Assembly (NCBI RefSeq): GCF_016125575.1
Contig: NZ_WGLM01000004.1
Location: 808,501-872,500, forward strand
Length of the DNA stretch: 64,000 nt
Reading direction: 5' to 3'
Origin: Limimaricola sp.
GTDB taxonomy: Bacteria; Pseudomonadota; Alphaproteobacteria; Rhodobacterales; Rhodobacteraceae
Positions 23,016 through 32,496 of this stretch are shown here, one piece after another. Under the pieces are notes generated by a model. The model was not told where the DNA came from. It searched no databases and worked only from the letters and a program-made list of their open reading frames with translations. The number at the start of each line of letters is the position of its first letter. Within the stretch, counting starts at the first letter, position 1. A program made the translations under genes and the position numbers.

Positions 23016-23408
23016 CTAGCGGGCGAAACCCGCCGACGGCACGTAGCCTTCGATCAGCCGGGCGTGAAGCGGCCCGTCTGCCATCCATGCCAATATTTCG
23101 GGCGTGACCTTCCCAAGGAAGGTGACCTCGGACAGCGCGGCTGCCTCGTGCAGCGCCGCCATCTCTGGCCAATCCATGGCTATGTCATGGTGGCCGGTCC
23201 ATGCGGCGGCATCGGCATAGTCGATCACCGCGCGGCCCTGTGCGGACGCAGCATCCACCCAGAACCGGTAGGACAGAACCCCCGGATGCCCCTCGCGGCG
23301 CACCCGGTCGGCCAGCGCCTGCGTGGCGGCGACAAAATCCTCCGCGGACCCCCGCAACCCATAAAGGTTCAGGATAGTGAGCCCGCCCGGAGATGCCCCC
23401 GCTGTCAC
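23016..23408 (-). CDS. small protein, dimeric alpha/beta-barrel (ABM/NIPSNAP-like) fold suspected
   Basis: 130 residues if the GTG at 23408 is the start; that GTG overlaps the trpS stop (GTGA), which suggests translational coupling. The sequence [27 protein letters not shown] ... [35 protein letters not shown] has the beta-alpha-beta rhythm of antibiotic-biosynthesis-monooxygenase-type domains, with the alternating pattern of an EthD/ABM barrel. I cannot name a substrate. No signal peptide. The family call is by pattern only. Confidence 0.55.
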   Translation of the reverse strand: MTAGASPGGLTILNLYGLRGSAEDFVAATQALADRVRREGHPGVLSYRFWVDAASAQGRAVIDYADAAAWTGHHDIAMDWPEMAALHEAAALSEVTFLGKVTPEILAWMADGPLHARLIEGYVPSAGFAR

Positions 23409-24424
23409 TTTCCCAGCAACCCCACGATGTCGTAGGTCTGCCGCAGGATCGGCGCGGCGATGTCGCGGGCGCGTTCGGCGCCGCGGGCAAGTATACGGTC
23501 GATCTCGGCCTTGTCGGCCATCAGGCGGGCCATCTCGGTGCTGATCGGGGCCAGTTTGTCCACCGCCAGGTCGGCCAGCGCCGGTTTGAACACGCCCCAG
23601 CCCGCGCCTGCATATTGCGCGATCACCTCTTCGGGGGTGATGTCGGCGAGGGCGGCGTAGATATCGACGAGGTTGCGCGCCTCGGGCCGGCCCTCCAGCG
23701 CCTCGAACGTGTCGGGCAGGGGGGCCGGGTCGGTCTTGGCCTTGCGGAACTTCTTGGCGATGCTGTCGGCGTCGTCGGTCATGTTGATGCGTTCCATGTC
23801 CGATTCGCCGGACTTCGACATCTTCTTGGTCCCGTCGCGCAGGTTCATCACCCGCGTGGCCGGGCCGCCGATGACCGGCTCGCTCAGCGGAAAGAAATCC
23901 ACCTTGAAGTCGTGGTTGAACTTCGCCGCGATGTCGCGCGTCAGCTCGACATGCTGCTTCTGGTCCTCGCCCACCGGCACATGGGTGGCGTGGTAGATCA
24001 GGATGTCCGCTGCCATCAGCGCGGGGTAGGCATAAAGGCCAAGGCTGACCGCCTCGGCATTGGCGCCGGCCTTGTCTTTGAACTGGGTCATCCGGTTCAT
24101 CCAGCCCACGCGCGCGACGCAGTTGAAGATCCAGGCCAGCTCGGCATGTTCGGGGACTTGGCTCTGGTTGAACAGAATCGATGTCTCGGGATCGATGCCC
24201 GACGCGATGAAACCGGCCGCCACCTCGCGCGTGCCGTCGCGCAATTCGGCCGGGTTCTGCCAGACGGTGATCGCGTGCAGATCGACGACGCAATAGATCG
24301 TCTCGAACTCGCCGCCCTGCATCTGAACAAAACGCTTGATCGCGCCAAGGTAGTTGCCAAGGTGCAAGCCGCCCGAGGGCTTGATCCCGGAAAAGACGCG
24401 GGGGGTGAAGCTGGGCTTTGTCAT
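23405..24424 (-). CDS. trpS: tryptophanyl-tRNA synthetase
   Basis: 339 residues, class Ic aminoacyl-tRNA synthetase that charges tRNA-Trp. The HIGH motif is [14 protein letters not shown] near residue 16 and the KMSKS motif is [10 protein letters not shown] near residue 205. [19 protein letters not shown] and [21 protein letters not shown] are the tryptophan- and ATP-binding blocks. The ATG at 24424 starts just before the first beta strand; the longer frame up to 24793 has no coding character and overlaps the divergent rhomboid gene. The downstream small gene is coupled by a 4-nt overlap. Confidence 0.97.
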   Translation of the reverse strand: MTKPSFTPRVFSGIKPSGGLHLGNYLGAIKRFVQMQGGEFETIYCVVDLHAITVWQNPAELRDGTREVAAGFIASGIDPETSILFNQSQVPEHAELAWIFNCVARVGWMNRMTQFKDKAGANAEAVSLGLYAYPALMAADILIYHATHVPVGEDQKQHVELTRDIAAKFNHDFKVDFFPLSEPVIGGPATRVMNLRDGTKKMSKSGESDMERINMTDDADSIAKKFRKAKTDPAPLPDTFEALEGRPEARNLVDIYAALADITPEEVIAQYAGAGWGVFKPALADLAVDKLAPISTEMARLMADKAEIDRILARGAERARDIAAPILRQTYDIVGLLGK

Positions 24425-24529
24425 GATGGCGTCCGCGTGGTGCTGGAGGGCTGGATTATACGGCCCGCAGGGCTTACCCATGCGGCCAGTTCCCGTCAAC
24501 CGAAACGGGACGCCAGTGCGGAGGCAGGC

Positions 24530-25258
24530 ATGAGCATCGAATACCCCGTCAACCGGATTCCGCCCGTCGTGCTGGGGCTGGCCGCCGCGATCCTCGTGAT
24601 CGAGGCCATCCTCAGCCTTGCCGGCTACGGCATCATCGGCGGGCAGCTTGGCGTCGGCTGGCGGTCGAACGCGATTCAGGACTGGGCGTTCTCGCCCGCC
24701 GTGCTGGACCGGGTGGTGACCTATCACGACTTCTCGCTGGAGATGCTCAAGCGGTTCCTCAGCTACAGCTTTGTCCACGTCAACTTTACCCATGCGCTTT
24801 TCGTCGCGGTGCTGCTGCTGGCGATCGGCAAGTTCGTGGGCGACGTGTTCAGCGGGCTGGCGGTGCTGGTGGTCTATGTCGGCGCCGCGATCTTCGGCGC
24901 GCTGGTCTACGGGCTGGTGGCGCAGGGGCGCTATCCGCTGGTCGGGGGCTACCCGCCGGTCTACGGGCTGATCGGGGCGTTCACCTACCTGCTGTGGCTG
25001 CGGCTGGGCCAGACCGGGGGCAACCAGTATCGCGCCTTCACGCTGATCGGTTTCCTGCTGGCGGTGCGGCTGATTTTCACCTTCGCCTATAACGCCGTGG
25101 CAGGCGCGGGCCTGCTGGGCGGCGCCGCGGGCGTCAGCCCCGAGGTGTTCTACGGCTTGGCCGATGTCTCGGGCTTTGTCGCGGGCCTTGCGCTTTCAGT
25201 ATTGGTGGCCCCCGGCGGCTGGTCTGCCTTCTTGCGTCGCCTGCGTCAGCGCACCTAG
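24530..25258 (+). CDS. rhomboid-family membrane protein lacking the catalytic residues (pseudo-rhomboid)
   Basis: 242 residues, about six TM segments, rhomboid fold. Aligned to the active-site motif GxSGxxYxLxG, the protein reads [11 protein letters not shown], so the nucleophile Ser is Tyr141 and the following Gly is Pro142. The catalytic His of the AHxxG motif is Asp212 ([10 protein letters not shown]). In the TM2 motif HxxxxHxxxN, the His pair is kept ([12 protein letters not shown]) but the oxyanion Asn is Val92. It therefore should not be a protease. The start ATG at 24530 follows GGAGGCAGGC. Its stop shares CTAG with murJ. Role unknown; pseudo-rhomboids elsewhere act as membrane chaperones or binders. 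Confidence 0.8.
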   Translation: MSIEYPVNRIPPVVLGLAAAILVIEAILSLAGYGIIGGQLGVGWRSNAIQDWAFSPAVLDRVVTYHDFSLEMLKRFLSYSFVHVNFTHALFVAVLLLAIGKFVGDVFSGLAVLVVYVGAAIFGALVYGLVAQGRYPLVGGYPPVYGLIGAFTYLLWLRLGQTGGNQYRAFTLIGFLLAVRLIFTFAYNAVAGAGLLGGAAGVSPEVFYGLADVSGFVAGLALSVLVAPGGWSAFLRRLRQRT

Positions 25259-26841
25259 CGGCGAAAGGCCCGTCGGAACTCGGCCAGACGAAACGCGCCA
25301 AGCACCTGCCCAAAGCCGAAATATCCCACGATCCCCACGGCGACCAACAGCGCAAGGGCGCCGTATCGCAGCGTGGGCACGTGCAGCAGCGGCGCCAACA
25401 CCTGCGCCGCCAGCCACAAAAGCCCGCCCATCAGGATCGAGGCGAGGCAGATCCGGACGATGCGGCGGCGGAAACGCGCATCCCACTGCGCTGCCTCGCC
25501 CATCCCGCGGGAGCCGCGCCAGAGAAGCGCCACCGTCGCCCAGCCGGCGAATGTCGTGCCGAGCGCCGCCGCGATCCAACCGATGAACGGTGAAAGCCCG
25601 ACGGCGAAGAGGATGTTCACGATCAGGCTGACAATGGCGTAGTTGAACGGGCTGCGCGTGTCCTCGCGCGCGTAGAAAAGCGGCTGCAATGCTTTTTGCA
25701 GCACGAAGGACGGCAGGCCCAGCCCGTAGACAGCCAGTGCCAGTGCCGTGGCCTGCGTATCGGCGGTGGTGAACGCGCCGCGCTGGAACAGAACCGAGAT
25801 CAGCGGCACCGGGATCACGATCAGCGCCACCGCGGCGGGGATGGTCAGGGCCAGCGAAAACTCGCAGGCGCGGTTGAAGGTGTCGCGCCCGCCCACCGCG
25901 TCGCCCGCGCGCAGCCGGCGCGAGAGATCCGGCAACAACACAACGCCGACCGCCACGCCAACCACGCCCAACGGCAATTGGTAAAGCCGGTCTGCATAGT
26001 TCAGCCAGGCAACGGCGCCTTCGAAGAAGCTGGCCACCTGCCGGCCGACCAGCAGGTTGATCTGCACGATCCCGCCGGCCAGCACGGCCGGGGCGGCAAT
26101 AACGGCCAGCCGCTTGAGCTCCGGTGTCAGCCTTGGCCGGCCCAGCCGCAGCGGAAAGCCCGCGCGCCGCGCCGCCCACCAGACCAGCGCCATCTGGGCG
26201 ATGCCTCCCAGCGGCACCGAAATTGCAAGGCTGTCGCCCACCTGCAGGCCAAGCGCATGGTCAATCCCCATCCCCAGCGCGTCCGATACGGGCCGCCCCA
26301 TGGCTGCGGCCAGCAGGATGGCAATGATGAAAATGACGTTCAGCAGCACTGGTGCCGCCGCGGCCGCCATGAACCGCCCCGTCGCGTTCAGCACGCCCGA
26401 CAAAAGGGCGGCCAGCGAGATGAAGATGATGTAAGGAAACGTCATCCGCCCGTAGGCCACGGCCAGCGTAAACCGCTCATCCCCAATGAAACCGCTGGCC
26501 ATCAACGTCACCAGCACCGGCATCAGGAGAATGCCCGCGATGGTGAACAACGTCAGGATGAAGGCCATGCCGATGAAGGCGTCCTGCGCGAAACGTTCAG
26601 GCGCGTCATCGCCCTCCAGCTTTTTCGCGAACATTGGCACAAAGGCCATGTTGAACGCGCCCTCGGCGAAGAACCGGCGGAACATGTTTGGTAGTGAGAA
26701 GGCGACGAGGAACGCCTCGGCCACCGGCCCGGTGCCCAGATAGGCCGCGATCATGATGTCGCGCACGAAGCCCAGAACGCGGCTGACCAACGTCCAGAAC
26801 CCGACGGTAACAAAGCCTGAGACGAGCCGAATGGGTTTCAC
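25255..26841 (-). CDS. murJ: lipid II flippase MurJ
   Basis: 528 residues with about 14 hydrophobic segments of the MOP/MviN superfamily. MKPIRLVSGFVTVGFWTLVSRVLGFVRDIMIAAYLG is the conserved TM1 region, and FRRFFAEGAFNMAFVPMF near residue 50 is the MurJ signature with its conserved Arg and Glu. It moves lipid-linked peptidoglycan precursor across the inner membrane and is essential in most bacteria. Starts with GTG at 26841. It lies downstream of the PACE and glnD genes on the same strand; murJ-glnD neighbourhood is common in alphaproteobacteria. Confidence 0.95.
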   Translation of the reverse strand: MKPIRLVSGFVTVGFWTLVSRVLGFVRDIMIAAYLGTGPVAEAFLVAFSLPNMFRRFFAEGAFNMAFVPMFAKKLEGDDAPERFAQDAFIGMAFILTLFTIAGILLMPVLVTLMASGFIGDERFTLAVAYGRMTFPYIIFISLAALLSGVLNATGRFMAAAAAPVLLNVIFIIAILLAAAMGRPVSDALGMGIDHALGLQVGDSLAISVPLGGIAQMALVWWAARRAGFPLRLGRPRLTPELKRLAVIAAPAVLAGGIVQINLLVGRQVASFFEGAVAWLNYADRLYQLPLGVVGVAVGVVLLPDLSRRLRAGDAVGGRDTFNRACEFSLALTIPAAVALIVIPVPLISVLFQRGAFTTADTQATALALAVYGLGLPSFVLQKALQPLFYAREDTRSPFNYAIVSLIVNILFAVGLSPFIGWIAAALGTTFAGWATVALLWRGSRGMGEAAQWDARFRRRIVRICLASILMGGLLWLAAQVLAPLLHVPTLRYGALALLVAVGIVGYFGFGQVLGAFRLAEFRRAFRR

Positions 26842-26912
26842 GGCGGACGGTCCTGCGCGAAGTGCCTGTTGCGCCGCCTTCTACGGCTTTGCCGTGCGCG
26901 GGGATAGGGGGC

Positions 26913-27377
26913 TCATCGCTGCTCGGTCAGGGCCGGGGCGGGAAACACCGTGTCATAGGCCCAGTTGAAGGCAAATGTGTAGACGAGGTAGAAGCCCGAG
27001 AATGACAGGTCCATCGCGAGCGCCGGCCAAGGGCCGATCTGCAGGTACAGCGCGATGAACGGCACCAGCACCAGCAGCAGCCCCGCCTCGAAAGCCAGCG
27101 CATGCAGTACCCGCAGCGCGGGTGTCTTGGCCGTCCCGCCGCGCATCCGCAGCAGCGCCCTGTCGAAAACCAGGTTGAAGCCGTAATTCCATGCCGTCGC
27201 GATGCTGGCGCTGATCACGGTCACCACGCTCATCGCCTGCCACGGCTGGCCAAAGGCCCATGCGCCCAGCGGCGTGACGATCAGCAGCGCAATCGCCTCG
27301 AAGCTGATGGCATGCCTGATCCGGTCGCCCGTTCGGCGGAGCCCCTGTGCCACTGCGGGATCAGGCGAGCCGGCCAT
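26913..27377 (-). CDS. PACE family efflux protein
   Basis: 154 residues with four TM helices in two tandem repeats. The first repeat RTGDRIRHAISFEAIALLIVTPLGAWAFG and the second RVLHALAFEAGLLLVLVPFIALYL carry the conserved Arg/His-Glu pattern (H-A-x-x-F-E-A) of the proteobacterial antimicrobial compound efflux (PACE) family. YNFGFN/FAFNWAYD-like helix ends follow each repeat, as in chlorhexidine exporter AceI. The family exports biocides or polyamines using the proton gradient. I choose the ATG at 27377; a start at 27449 adds an unlike, Gly-rich stretch. Lies between glnD and murJ. Confidence 0.87.
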   Translation of the reverse strand: MAGSPDPAVAQGLRRTGDRIRHAISFEAIALLIVTPLGAWAFGQPWQAMSVVTVISASIATAWNYGFNLVFDRALLRMRGGTAKTPALRVLHALAFEAGLLLVLVPFIALYLQIGPWPALAMDLSFSGFYLVYTFAFNWAYDTVFPAPALTEQR

Positions 27378-27481
27378 GCCCAACCCGCCCCGAAGACCAG
27401 CCTGGTTTGCCCGCCCACATGCCCACGGCATCGCTGCCGGACATGTCAAAACAGGCGGTTTTCTCTGGGCATCTGATCTGT

Positions 27482-30304
27482 TTACCCACCCCGCGCCCTT
27501 TCCGCCCCTTTCTCGATCGCTTCGCGCAGCTTGCGCTCCAGCGAGGCGCGTTTGCTTTCGGACTGGTATTTCAGGCCGAACATGTCCTTGACATAGAAGC
27601 TGTCGACGACCTGTTCGCCGAAGGTCGCGATCACGGCGCTGGCGATGTAGACGTTGTTGGCCGCCAGCGTGCGCGTCAGGTCGTAAAGCAGGCCGGGCCG
27701 GTCGCGAGTATCGACCTCGATGATCGTGTAGATGTCCGACCCGTCATTGTCGAAGGTGATCGATGTGGGCACGCGGAACGCCTGCTCGCGCTTCTTCATC
27801 TTGTCGCGGTCTTTCAGCGCATCGCGCGCGACCACCTCTCCCTTCAGCGTGCGAATGATCATGTTGCGCAGGCGCGGCAGGCCGCCTTGTTCGTAGGGGT
27901 GGCCCTCGGCGTCCTGCACCCAGAAGATCGCCGTCGCGAAACCGTCTTTGGACGTGTAGGTGCGGGCATCCACGATGTTGGCTCCCACCAGCGCCAGCGC
28001 GCCGGTCATGCGCGAAAACAGGCCCGGATGATCCGACATCGTGAAACAGGCCCGTGTGGCGTCGCGGTCCGGATCTGGCTTGAGGTCGATCCGGATGTCG
28101 TCGGCACCCAGATTGCGCAGCATCCCGGCAAAGACCACGTGCGCGGCCGCTGGCAGACCTTCCCAGTAGGGCGGGTAGTGGCGGTTGGTCTCGATCCGCA
28201 GGTCGCGCGTATCCCAGTCGGCCAGTGCCTCGCGCAACGCGCGCCGCGCCTCGGCCCCCTGTGCCGCGCGGTTGAGGTCCTCCAGCCCGTTTTCCAGCGC
28301 GTGCTTGGTGGCCTTGTAAAGGCCGCGGAACAGCATTGCCTTCCAGTTGTTCCAGATCGTCGGGCCAACACCGCGGATGTCACAAACGGTCAGCACTGTC
28401 AGCAGGTCCAGCCGCTCGGTCGATTTTACCGCCTTGGCAAAGTCGCGCACCGTGCGCGGGTCGGCGATGTCGCGCTTCTGCGCCATGTCCGACATCAGCA
28501 AATGATAGCGCACCAGCCATTCGACCGTTTCGCAGTCCTTGCGGCTTAGCCCCAGTCGCGGACAGACCTTGCGGGCGATCTGCGCACCCAGCACCGAATG
28601 ATCCTCGGGCCGGCCCTTGCCGATGTCGTGCAGGAGCAGCGCGACGTAAAGAACCTTGCGGTTGACCCCACGCTTGAGGATGCCGCTGGCGACGGGCAGT
28701 TCCTCGACCAGTTCACCGCGCTCGATCTTGGACAGGCAGCTGATGCACTGGATGATGTGTTCGTCCACCGTGTACGAGTGGTACATGTTGAACTGCATCA
28801 TCGCCACGATCGGCTTGAACTCGGGCAGGAAGGCATCCAGCACGCCCAATTCGTTCATCCGTCGCAGCGCGCGTTCCGGGTTGCCGTGCTTCAGGAGCAG
28901 ATCAAGAAACAGCCGGCTGGCCTGCGGATTTTCCCGCATGTCGTCGTCGATCAGCGCAAGGTTCGCGGCCAGCAGGCGCATCGCGTCGGGGTGAAGCAGG
29001 TGGCCGGTGCGCATCGCTTCTTCGAAGATGCCCAGCATGTTCAGCTTCTCGCCAAGGAAGGCGTGTGTATCGGCGACCGTGATACGGTTCTGCTTGATCA
29101 CATAGGGCGCTTTCACGCGCTTGCGCCGGGACATCAGCCGGATCAGCATCGGCTCGGCCTTGGTGTGGGCTGCTTCCAGCGCGGTCAGGAAGATCCGGGT
29201 CAACTCGCCCACGCGCGTGGCGTGGCGGAAATAATCCTGCATGAAGAACTCGACCGCGCGCCGCCCGTTTCCGTCGCGGTATCCCATCCGCGCCGCGACC
29301 TCGACCTGCAGGTCGAACGTCAGCGTGTCGGTCGCGCGTCCGGTGATCAGGTGCATGTGGCAGCGCACGGCCCAAAGGAAATCTTCGGCGTTGCGGAAGG
29401 TGGCGTATTCCTCGGGCGTAAAGACCTTCAGCCGCACGAGTTCGGCAGCTTTCTGCACGTCGTTGACGTACTTGCCGATCCAGTAAAGCGATTGCAGGTC
29501 GCGCAGCCCGCCCTTGCCCTCCTTCACGTTGGGTTCGACGACGTAGCGCTGACCACCCTGCTTGCGGTGCCGCTCTGTCCGCTCGGCCAGCTTGGCCTCG
29601 ATGAAATCCGTCGCCGTGTTCTTGAACAATTCCGACCAGAGCCGGCTGCGCAGCGAGGCCGCCAGCGCCTGATCCCCCGCAAGGAACCGCAACTCCACCA
29701 GCGCGGTGCGGATCGTGTAATCCTCGCGCGCAAGGCGGATGCAGTCCTTCACCGTGCGGCTGGCATGACCCACCTTCAGCTTCAGGTCCCACAGCATGTA
29801 AAGCATCGATTCAATGACGCTTTCGGCCCAAGGCGTGATCTTGTAGGGGGTCAGGAACAGCAGGTCGACGTCCGAGAAGGGCGCCATTTCGCCCCGGCCA
29901 TAGCCGCCCACCGCGATCAAAGACAGCTTTTCGCCCTCGGTCGGGGTGGCCAGCGGATGCAGCCGCGTCAACGCGACATCCAGCACCGTCGTGACAATCT
30001 GGTCTGTCAGCCAGGCATAGGCGCGGATTGTTGCACGAGAGTCGAAGGGACGGGCGGTGAAGGCCGCAGCAATGGCGGCATTTCCACGCTCACGCGCGGC
30101 AGTCAGGACCCCCACAACCGCCTTGCGCACGGCCAGGTCATCGGCGCAGCTCGACAGTGCCTGATCCAGCGCCGCGGCAACGGCGTCGGCATCAAAAACG
30201 TCATGCGCCGGACAGATCAGGCTGTCCGGCGCGTCTTCGATTTCAAGGGGCGCGGCCCGCTCAGTTGATGAGGCCGACAAAAGATCTGGGAGCTGGGTCA
30301 ACAA
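27482..30304 (-). CDS. glnD: [protein-PII] uridylyltransferase/uridylyl-removing enzyme
   Basis: About 940 residues. The nucleotidyltransferase domain has GGYGRGEMAPFSDVDLLF near residue 115, the HD hydrolase domain has LLHDIGKGRPEDHS near 570, and two C-terminal ACT domains (ARACFTMSDHPGLFSRM and VDTRDRPGLLYDLTRTLAANN) sense glutamine. GlnD uridylylates or deuridylylates PII and sets the nitrogen status of the cell. The start is unclear: no ATG or GTG is near; TTG codons at 30304, 30301 and 30280 are the options, the first overlapping the upstream lipoprotein gene by 44 nt with only a weak AGG upstream. Cytosolic. Confidence 0.94.
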   Translation of the reverse strand: MLTQLPDLLSASSTERAAPLEIEDAPDSLICPAHDVFDADAVAAALDQALSSCADDLAVRKAVVGVLTAARERGNAAIAAAFTARPFDSRATIRAYAWLTDQIVTTVLDVALTRLHPLATPTEGEKLSLIAVGGYGRGEMAPFSDVDLLFLTPYKITPWAESVIESMLYMLWDLKLKVGHASRTVKDCIRLAREDYTIRTALVELRFLAGDQALAASLRSRLWSELFKNTATDFIEAKLAERTERHRKQGGQRYVVEPNVKEGKGGLRDLQSLYWIGKYVNDVQKAAELVRLKVFTPEEYATFRNAEDFLWAVRCHMHLITGRATDTLTFDLQVEVAARMGYRDGNGRRAVEFFMQDYFRHATRVGELTRIFLTALEAAHTKAEPMLIRLMSRRKRVKAPYVIKQNRITVADTHAFLGEKLNMLGIFEEAMRTGHLLHPDAMRLLAANLALIDDDMRENPQASRLFLDLLLKHGNPERALRRMNELGVLDAFLPEFKPIVAMMQFNMYHSYTVDEHIIQCISCLSKIERGELVEELPVASGILKRGVNRKVLYVALLLHDIGKGRPEDHSVLGAQIARKVCPRLGLSRKDCETVEWLVRYHLLMSDMAQKRDIADPRTVRDFAKAVKSTERLDLLTVLTVCDIRGVGPTIWNNWKAMLFRGLYKATKHALENGLEDLNRAAQGAEARRALREALADWDTRDLRIETNRHYPPYWEGLPAAAHVVFAGMLRNLGADDIRIDLKPDPDRDATRACFTMSDHPGLFSRMTGALALVGANIVDARTYTSKDGFATAIFWVQDAEGHPYEQGGLPRLRNMIIRTLKGEVVARDALKDRDKMKKREQAFRVPTSITFDNDGSDIYTIIEVDTRDRPGLLYDLTRTLAANNVYIASAVIATFGEQVVDSFYVKDMFGLKYQSESKRASLERKLREAIEKGAERARGG

Positions 30305-31523
30305 TCACAACCTGGTTGTTCTGGACCTGCGCAACCGCAAGTCCGCGTTCGTTCGTGCCGTCGGGCAGGAAGCGGAAAATCCCGGCCGTCCCCTGAAAGC
30401 CCTGCGGTTGCGCCAGTGCCGCACGTCCCAGCGGGTCGGACATGCCCGAGGCGACAAGCGCCCCGATTGCCGCGATGCCGTCATAGGCAAGGCTGGCCAA
30501 CGGGTGTGGCGCGCTGCCATAGGCGGCGGTGTAGCGGCTGGTGAAAAGGCTCGTCATCTGCGGATCGGGCTCGGCAAAGATCCCGCCCTGCAAGCCCGGC
30601 AGCGCCAGTGCCTGCGGCGCCGCATCCCAACGGGTCAGCCCGATATACCGGGTCGTCGCCGGATCCACCCCGCGTTCGGGCAGGGCTGTGGCAATGATCG
30701 GCAGATCAGAATTGATGCTGCCGGTCAGGAATACCGCCTGTGCGCCGCTCGATTTGACCGCGTTGGCGATGCCGCCGGCCGCGTCAAGAATGGCAGCCTG
30801 TGTCAGCGCATAGCCCTGATCGCCCAGCATTGTGCCACCATTGGCCGAGATCGCGCCGGCAATCGCGCTGCTGCCGGTATTGCCTTGAATGTCATTGCCA
30901 TGCACCACCATGAAGCTCGTAGTGCCGTTGGCCATGGCGTATTTCACCAGCCGGTTGGCAGTGTTGTCGAACGTCGAGCCGAGGATGAAAACATTGCCAC
31001 CGGCGATCGCGGCATTGTTGGAGAAGGCCAGCACGTTGACCCCGCGCCCGGCAACGGCGCGGCCGGCGGCATTCGCGGCCTCGGCATAAAGTGGCCCAAG
31101 GATGATCTGCGCACCCTCGTTGACCGCTTGAGTCGCAACCGCGGCGGCCTGCGCCGGATCGCTGCCCGTGTAATAAACCTTGAGGTTAACCTGAACGCCG
31201 TTGAGATCGGCGATCGCCAACCGCGCCGCGTTCTCGAGGTTCTGAGCAAGATAGGAATCGGCCGAGAGGCCCTGAGCGGCGGTATCGGCGGCGGCGCCCG
31301 GCTGGGCCACCGGCGATGGCGCGCTGGCCATAGCGGGCAGGTCCGCGGCAGCCGTCGGGGTGTTCGCGCCGGGCAAAAGCAGTGCCACCTGAACGGTTCC
31401 ACCACTGACGGAAGGCCCCGCCGGCATCAGAGCGACAGGATCACATGCGGCAAGCGTCAGCATTGTGAAGAGGCCAATGAGCCAGATGGCGGGCTTGCGG
31501 ATCTTTGCCAAAAGTTCAAACAT
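30261..31523 (-). CDS. LpoA-like penicillin-binding-protein activator lipoprotein
   Basis: 420 residues with a lipoprotein signal (lipobox LAAC near residue 27) and a periplasmic-binding-protein-like fold: VQVALLLPG, LAQNLENAARLAIADLN, IILGPLYAEAANAAGRAVAG and GVNVLAFSNNAAIAGGNVFILG. In gammaproteobacteria LpoA activates PBP1A from the outer membrane; alphaproteobacterial members carry only this C-terminal domain, without the TPR part. The gene order lpoA-like, rsmI, yraN is conserved (yraLMN), which supports the call. The ATG at 31523 is preferred to 31559. Outer-membrane lipoprotein is likely, since Asp follows the Cys only in inner-membrane lipoproteins of enterics and that rule is not established here. 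Confidence 0.85.
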   Translation of the reverse strand: MFELLAKIRKPAIWLIGLFTMLTLAACDPVALMPAGPSVSGGTVQVALLLPGANTPTAAADLPAMASAPSPVAQPGAAADTAAQGLSADSYLAQNLENAARLAIADLNGVQVNLKVYYTGSDPAQAAAVATQAVNEGAQIILGPLYAEAANAAGRAVAGRGVNVLAFSNNAAIAGGNVFILGSTFDNTANRLVKYAMANGTTSFMVVHGNDIQGNTGSSAIAGAISANGGTMLGDQGYALTQAAILDAAGGIANAVKSSGAQAVFLTGSINSDLPIIATALPERGVDPATTRYIGLTRWDAAPQALALPGLQGGIFAEPDPQMTSLFTSRYTAAYGSAPHPLASLAYDGIAAIGALVASGMSDPLGRAALAQPQGFQGTAGIFRFLPDGTNERGLAVAQVQNNQVVIVDPAPRSFVGLIN

Positions 31524-31635
31524 CAAACGCTCATCCCCTGTCTTGCGCGGATCGGGCACGGCACGGCGGGGTCATGCGCCCCGCAGTCCGTACCGCATGC
31601 CGCCATCATAGGGACGGCGACAAGGGGGTCTAGGC
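31524..31635. promoter_or_regulatory. 112-bp divergent region of the LpoA-like gene and rsmI
   Basis: The two genes start in opposite directions from this region, so it should carry both promoters. GCGGGG-N7-CCCCGC near 31567-31585 is a hairpin-forming repeat in the middle. No clear -35/-10 pair stands out on either strand. Confidence 0.4.
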
Positions 31636-32496
31636 TTGAATTTCAAGATTTCACCGCTGGCGCCGGGCCTCTACCTTGTCGCAACGCCAATTGGAACAGC
31701 GCGTGACATCACGCTGCGCGCGCTCGACGTATTGGCAAGCGCCGATATCCTTGCGGCCGAGGACACGCGCACCGCCCGCAAGCTGATGGAGATCCACGGC
31801 GTGCCGCTGGCCGGCCGGCCGCTGGTGGCGTTCCATGACCATTCCGGCGCCAATGCCGTGTCACGTCTGGCGGCCGAGATCGCGGCAGGCAAGGCGGTGG
31901 CCTATGTCTCGGAGGCCGGCACACCGCTGGTCGCCGATCCGGGCTTCGAACTGGCACGCGAAGTTGCTGAAAAGGGCGGGCAGGTTCTTGCCGTGCCCGG
32001 CGCGTCGGCCGTGCTGGCGGCGCTGAGCGTGGCGGCGCTACCGACCGACCGGTTCCTTTTCGCGGGCTTTCTTCCAGCGGGCAAGGCGCAGCGCGAAGCG
32101 GCCATCGCCGAATTGCGCGACGTCCCCGCCACGCTGGTATTCTACGAATCTCCGAAGCGGGTTCAGGAAATGTTAACCTCGCTGCGCGACGTTCTGGGGG
32201 CGGACAGGCAGGCGGCTGTCTGTCGCGAACTGACCAAGCGGTTCGAAGAGGTGCGCCGCGGCCCGCTGGGCGAGGTAGCTGATGCCATGGCCGAAGGCCC
32301 GGCGCGCGGTGAATACGTTGTGGTGGTGGGCCGGGCCGGGGCGCGGGCCGTCGCCGAGGCCGATGTCGAGGCGGCGCTGCGCGAGGCGATGACCAGCCTG
32401 CGGGTCAAGGATGCTGCCACGCTGGTGGCCGGTGCGCTCGGCCTGCCCCGGCGCGAGGTTTACCAGATCGCCCTGAAGCTGTCGGAGGATCAATGA
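31636..32496 (+). CDS. rsmI: 16S rRNA (cytidine-1402-2'-O)-methyltransferase RsmI
   Basis: 286 residues of the tetrapyrrole-methylase fold. GLYLVATPIGTARDITLRALDVL, AEDTRTARKLMEIHG, YVSEAGTPLVADPG and VFYESPKRVQEML are the YraL/RsmI signatures. It uses SAM to methylate the 2'-OH of C1402 in the ribosomal P site. The start is TTG at 31636 with AAGGGGG 8-14 nt upstream; no ATG or GTG in frame would keep the conserved N-terminus. Its stop overlaps the yraN ATG (ATGA at 32493-32496). Confidence 0.94.
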   Translation: MNFKISPLAPGLYLVATPIGTARDITLRALDVLASADILAAEDTRTARKLMEIHGVPLAGRPLVAFHDHSGANAVSRLAAEIAAGKAVAYVSEAGTPLVADPGFELAREVAEKGGQVLAVPGASAVLAALSVAALPTDRFLFAGFLPAGKAQREAAIAELRDVPATLVFYESPKRVQEMLTSLRDVLGADRQAAVCRELTKRFEEVRRGPLGEVADAMAEGPARGEYVVVVGRAGARAVAEADVEAALREAMTSLRVKDAATLVAGALGLPRREVYQIALKLSEDQ

